Of a stretch of 64,000 bases of DNA, positions 62,726 through 64,000 are shown piece after piece. Position 1 is the stretch's first letter; the number at the start of each line of letters is the position of its first letter. The notes below the pieces were generated by a model, which ran no database searches, was not told the DNA's origin, and saw nothing but the letters and a program-made list of their open reading frames with translations. This DNA is from Pseudarthrobacter chlorophenolicus (lineage in GTDB: Bacteria; Actinomycetota; Actinomycetes; Actinomycetales; Micrococcaceae): positions 124,001-188,000 of the forward strand of contig NZ_JZTW01000005.1 in NCBI RefSeq assembly GCF_000962805.1, written 5' to 3'. The position numbers were made by a program, and so were the translations under genes.

Positions 62726-63768
62726 CTATTAACCTTCAAGGTTCAGCCCGCTCCGTCGCTGTCCTGGGCGCCGGTTCCTGGGGAACAACATTTGCGAAGA
62801 TCCTGGCCGACGCCGCAACGGCGGCGGGTACCCCGCGTGAGATAAGGCTGTGGGGCCGCCGGGGTGAAGTGGTTGAGCAGGTTAACACCAGCCACCGCAA
62901 CCACCAGTACCTCAAGGACGTGCCGCTGCCGGCCAGCATCACGGCGTCCAGTGACGTCGCGGAGGTGCTCCACGGGGCCGACCTCGTGGTCCTTGCGGTC
63001 CCCGCCCAGTCGTTGCGTCCGCAACTGCGGGAGTGGCGCCACCTCATCGCCCCTGATGCTGTGGTGGTCTCGCTCATGAAGGGCCTCGAGCTCGGCACCG
63101 ACGCGCGCATGAGCCAGGTCATCAGCGAGGAGCTCGGCCTCGATGCCGGCAGGATCGCCGTCGTCTCCGGTCCCAACCTGGCCATGGAAATTGCGCGGGA
63201 AGAGCCCACCGCTTCGGTGGTGGCCTGCGCTGATTCGGCAGTCGCGGGTTGGCTGGCGCGGAGCTGCACGGCGCCCTATTTCCGCCCGTACACCACATCT
63301 GACGTGGTGGGCGTGGAGATCGGCGGGATCGTCAAGAACGTTATAGCGCTGGCGGTCGGTATCTGCGAAGGGAAAGAGATGGGGGACAACACCAAGGCCT
63401 CCGTTATCACCCGCGGCTTGGCCGAGACGTCCCGGCTCGCCCTTGCCCTCGGCGGTGAAGCCAAGACCATGGCCGGGCTTGCCGGCCTGGGCGACCTCGT
63501 GGCCACGTGCTCGTCGCCGCTGTCCCGGAACCACACGGCGGGAAGGCTGCTGGGCCAGGGCTTCACGCTGGAGGAAGTGGGGCAAAAGATGACGCAGACG
63601 GCCGAAGGCATCAAATCCGGCCAGGCCGTGCACGAACTGGCGGGCAAACTGAGCGTGGAAATGCCCATCACCGCCGCCGTTGTGGCCGTGCTGGCCGGCA
63701 AGCTGTCCGTTGACCAACTGGGACCGGTCCTGCTGTCCCGGGAACTGAAACCTGAAGGTGATGACTGA
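62722..63768 (+). CDS. gpsA: NAD(P)H-dependent glycerol-3-phosphate dehydrogenase
   Basis: 348 residues. It reduces dihydroxyacetone phosphate to sn-glycerol 3-phosphate for phospholipids. The Rossmann motif is [18 protein letters not shown]. The catalytic Lys is in [39 protein letters not shown] is the C-terminal signature. The GTG at 62722 lies in the plsC stop (GTGA). The frame runs further upstream but without family sequence. The next gene, ddl, starts 3 bases after its stop. Confidence 0.97.
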   Translation: MTINLQGSARSVAVLGAGSWGTTFAKILADAATAAGTPREIRLWGRRGEVVEQVNTSHRNHQYLKDVPLPASITASSDVAEVLHGADLVVLAVPAQSLRPQLREWRHLIAPDAVVVSLMKGLELGTDARMSQVISEELGLDAGRIAVVSGPNLAMEIAREEPTASVVACADSAVAGWLARSCTAPYFRPYTTSDVVGVEIGGIVKNVIALAVGICEGKEMGDNTKASVITRGLAETSRLALALGGEAKTMAGLAGLGDLVATCSSPLSRNHTAGRLLGQGFTLEEVGQKMTQTAEGIKSGQAVHELAGKLSVEMPITAAVVAVLAGKLSVDQLGPVLLSRELKPEGDD

Positions 63769-63770
63769 CG

Positions 63771-64000
63771 ATGTCCCACAACGACCTGACCTCAGCGGAG
63801 CCGGCCGGGCGTCCCAAACCGCGGGTAGCGGTCCTGTTCGGGGGCCGGTCCAGCGAGCACGCGGTCAGCTGCGTTACCGCCGCTGGAGTACTTGGCGCCA
63901 TTAATAAGGACAAGTACGACGTCATCCCCATCGGGATCGCCAAATCCGGCCAGTGGGTGCTGGCCGGCGGTGATACTGCCCAGTGGTCCCTTGCCGGCAA
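63771..64000 (+). CDS. ddl: D-alanine-D-alanine ligase, 3' end cut by window
   Basis: The first 76 residues are visible. [19 protein letters not shown] is the characteristic N-terminal ligase signature and [19 protein letters not shown] follows. The rest, including the ATP-grasp domain, is beyond base 64000. It makes the D-Ala-D-Ala dipeptide of peptidoglycan. The ATG is 2 bases after the gpsA stop codon, and it shares the wall/lipid operon with murA, plsC and gpsA. The position after gpsA is conserved in other actinobacteria. Confidence 0.95.
   Translation, partial: MSHNDLTSAEPAGRPKPRVAVLFGGRSSEHAVSCVTAAGVLGAINKDKYDVIPIGIAKSGQWVLAGGDTAQWSLAG

Overview
The window is a high-GC actinobacterial chromosome segment. 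Protein sequences, the NAD operon layout and the gene order point to Micrococcaceae (Arthrobacter/Pseudarthrobacter type). That assignment is inference from recall, not from a search. Coding density is high and start/stop overlaps are frequent. I see no insertion sequence, prophage, CRISPR array or rRNA. Four tRNAs are present: Leu(TAG), Lys(CTT), Gln(CTG) and Glu(CTC).

1-3 kb: a truncated phosphoribosyltransferase, an alpha/beta hydrolase and an amino-acid permease, all on the minus strand. 2.9-8.9 kb: a complete de novo NAD operon, nrtR-nadA-nadB-nadC-nadS, with a near-perfect 27-bp operator in front of its Nudix-family regulator. nadB carries about 95 unexpected residues containing a DNA hairpin element. 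8.9-24.5 kb: mixed housekeeping and accessory genes. These are GtrA, DUF1684, a lipoprotein, a transglutaminase-like protein, a flavin monooxygenase/MarR pair with its own palindromic operator, a lone SwrC-like RND exporter, malate:quinone oxidoreductase, an orphan solute-binding protein, a fasciclin lipoprotein, two tRNAs, a Bcp peroxiredoxin, a second MarR and a membrane-anchored sunset-domain protein.

24.7-32.1 kb: branched-chain amino acid and serine genes, ilvD, ilvBNC and serA. A Val-rich leader peptide, a terminator and a competing pairing form a transcription attenuator ahead of ilvB. 32.3-35.8 kb: a two-gene ABC exporter with a very large extracytoplasmic region, followed by metG. 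37.5-42.9 kb (minus): a histidine kinase, response regulator and FtsX-type ABC transporter module. The same 23-bp motif lies upstream of both the kinase and the ABC genes, so it is a candidate response-regulator site. 43.0-45.3 kb: leuB and ilvE. 45.5-50.1 kb: a hypothetical protein, an MBL hydrolase, a FAH-family hydrolase, gltX and a HAD phosphatase.

50.2-57.5 kb: a frameshifted heptad-repeat membrane protein with tandem palindromes upstream, tRNA-Gln and tRNA-Glu, a low-GC-looking acyltransferase, two overlapping dynamin-like GTPase genes and DUF1697. 57.6-64 kb: an IclR-family regulator divergent from leuCD with an operator between them, then murA, plsC, gpsA and the start of ddl (cut by the window end).

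The order ilvB-ilvN-ilvC-serA ... leuB ... FAH-gltX ... tRNA-Gln/Glu ... iclR/leuC-leuD ... gpsA-ddl matches, as I recall it, the leucine/valine island of Mycobacterium tuberculosis, so the backbone is ancestral with insertions between blocks. Several genes (ilvD, leuB, the second marR, the FAH gene, the kinase) have a TANNNT -10-like box ending 6-7 bases before the start codon and no Shine-Dalgarno, which suggests leaderless transcripts.
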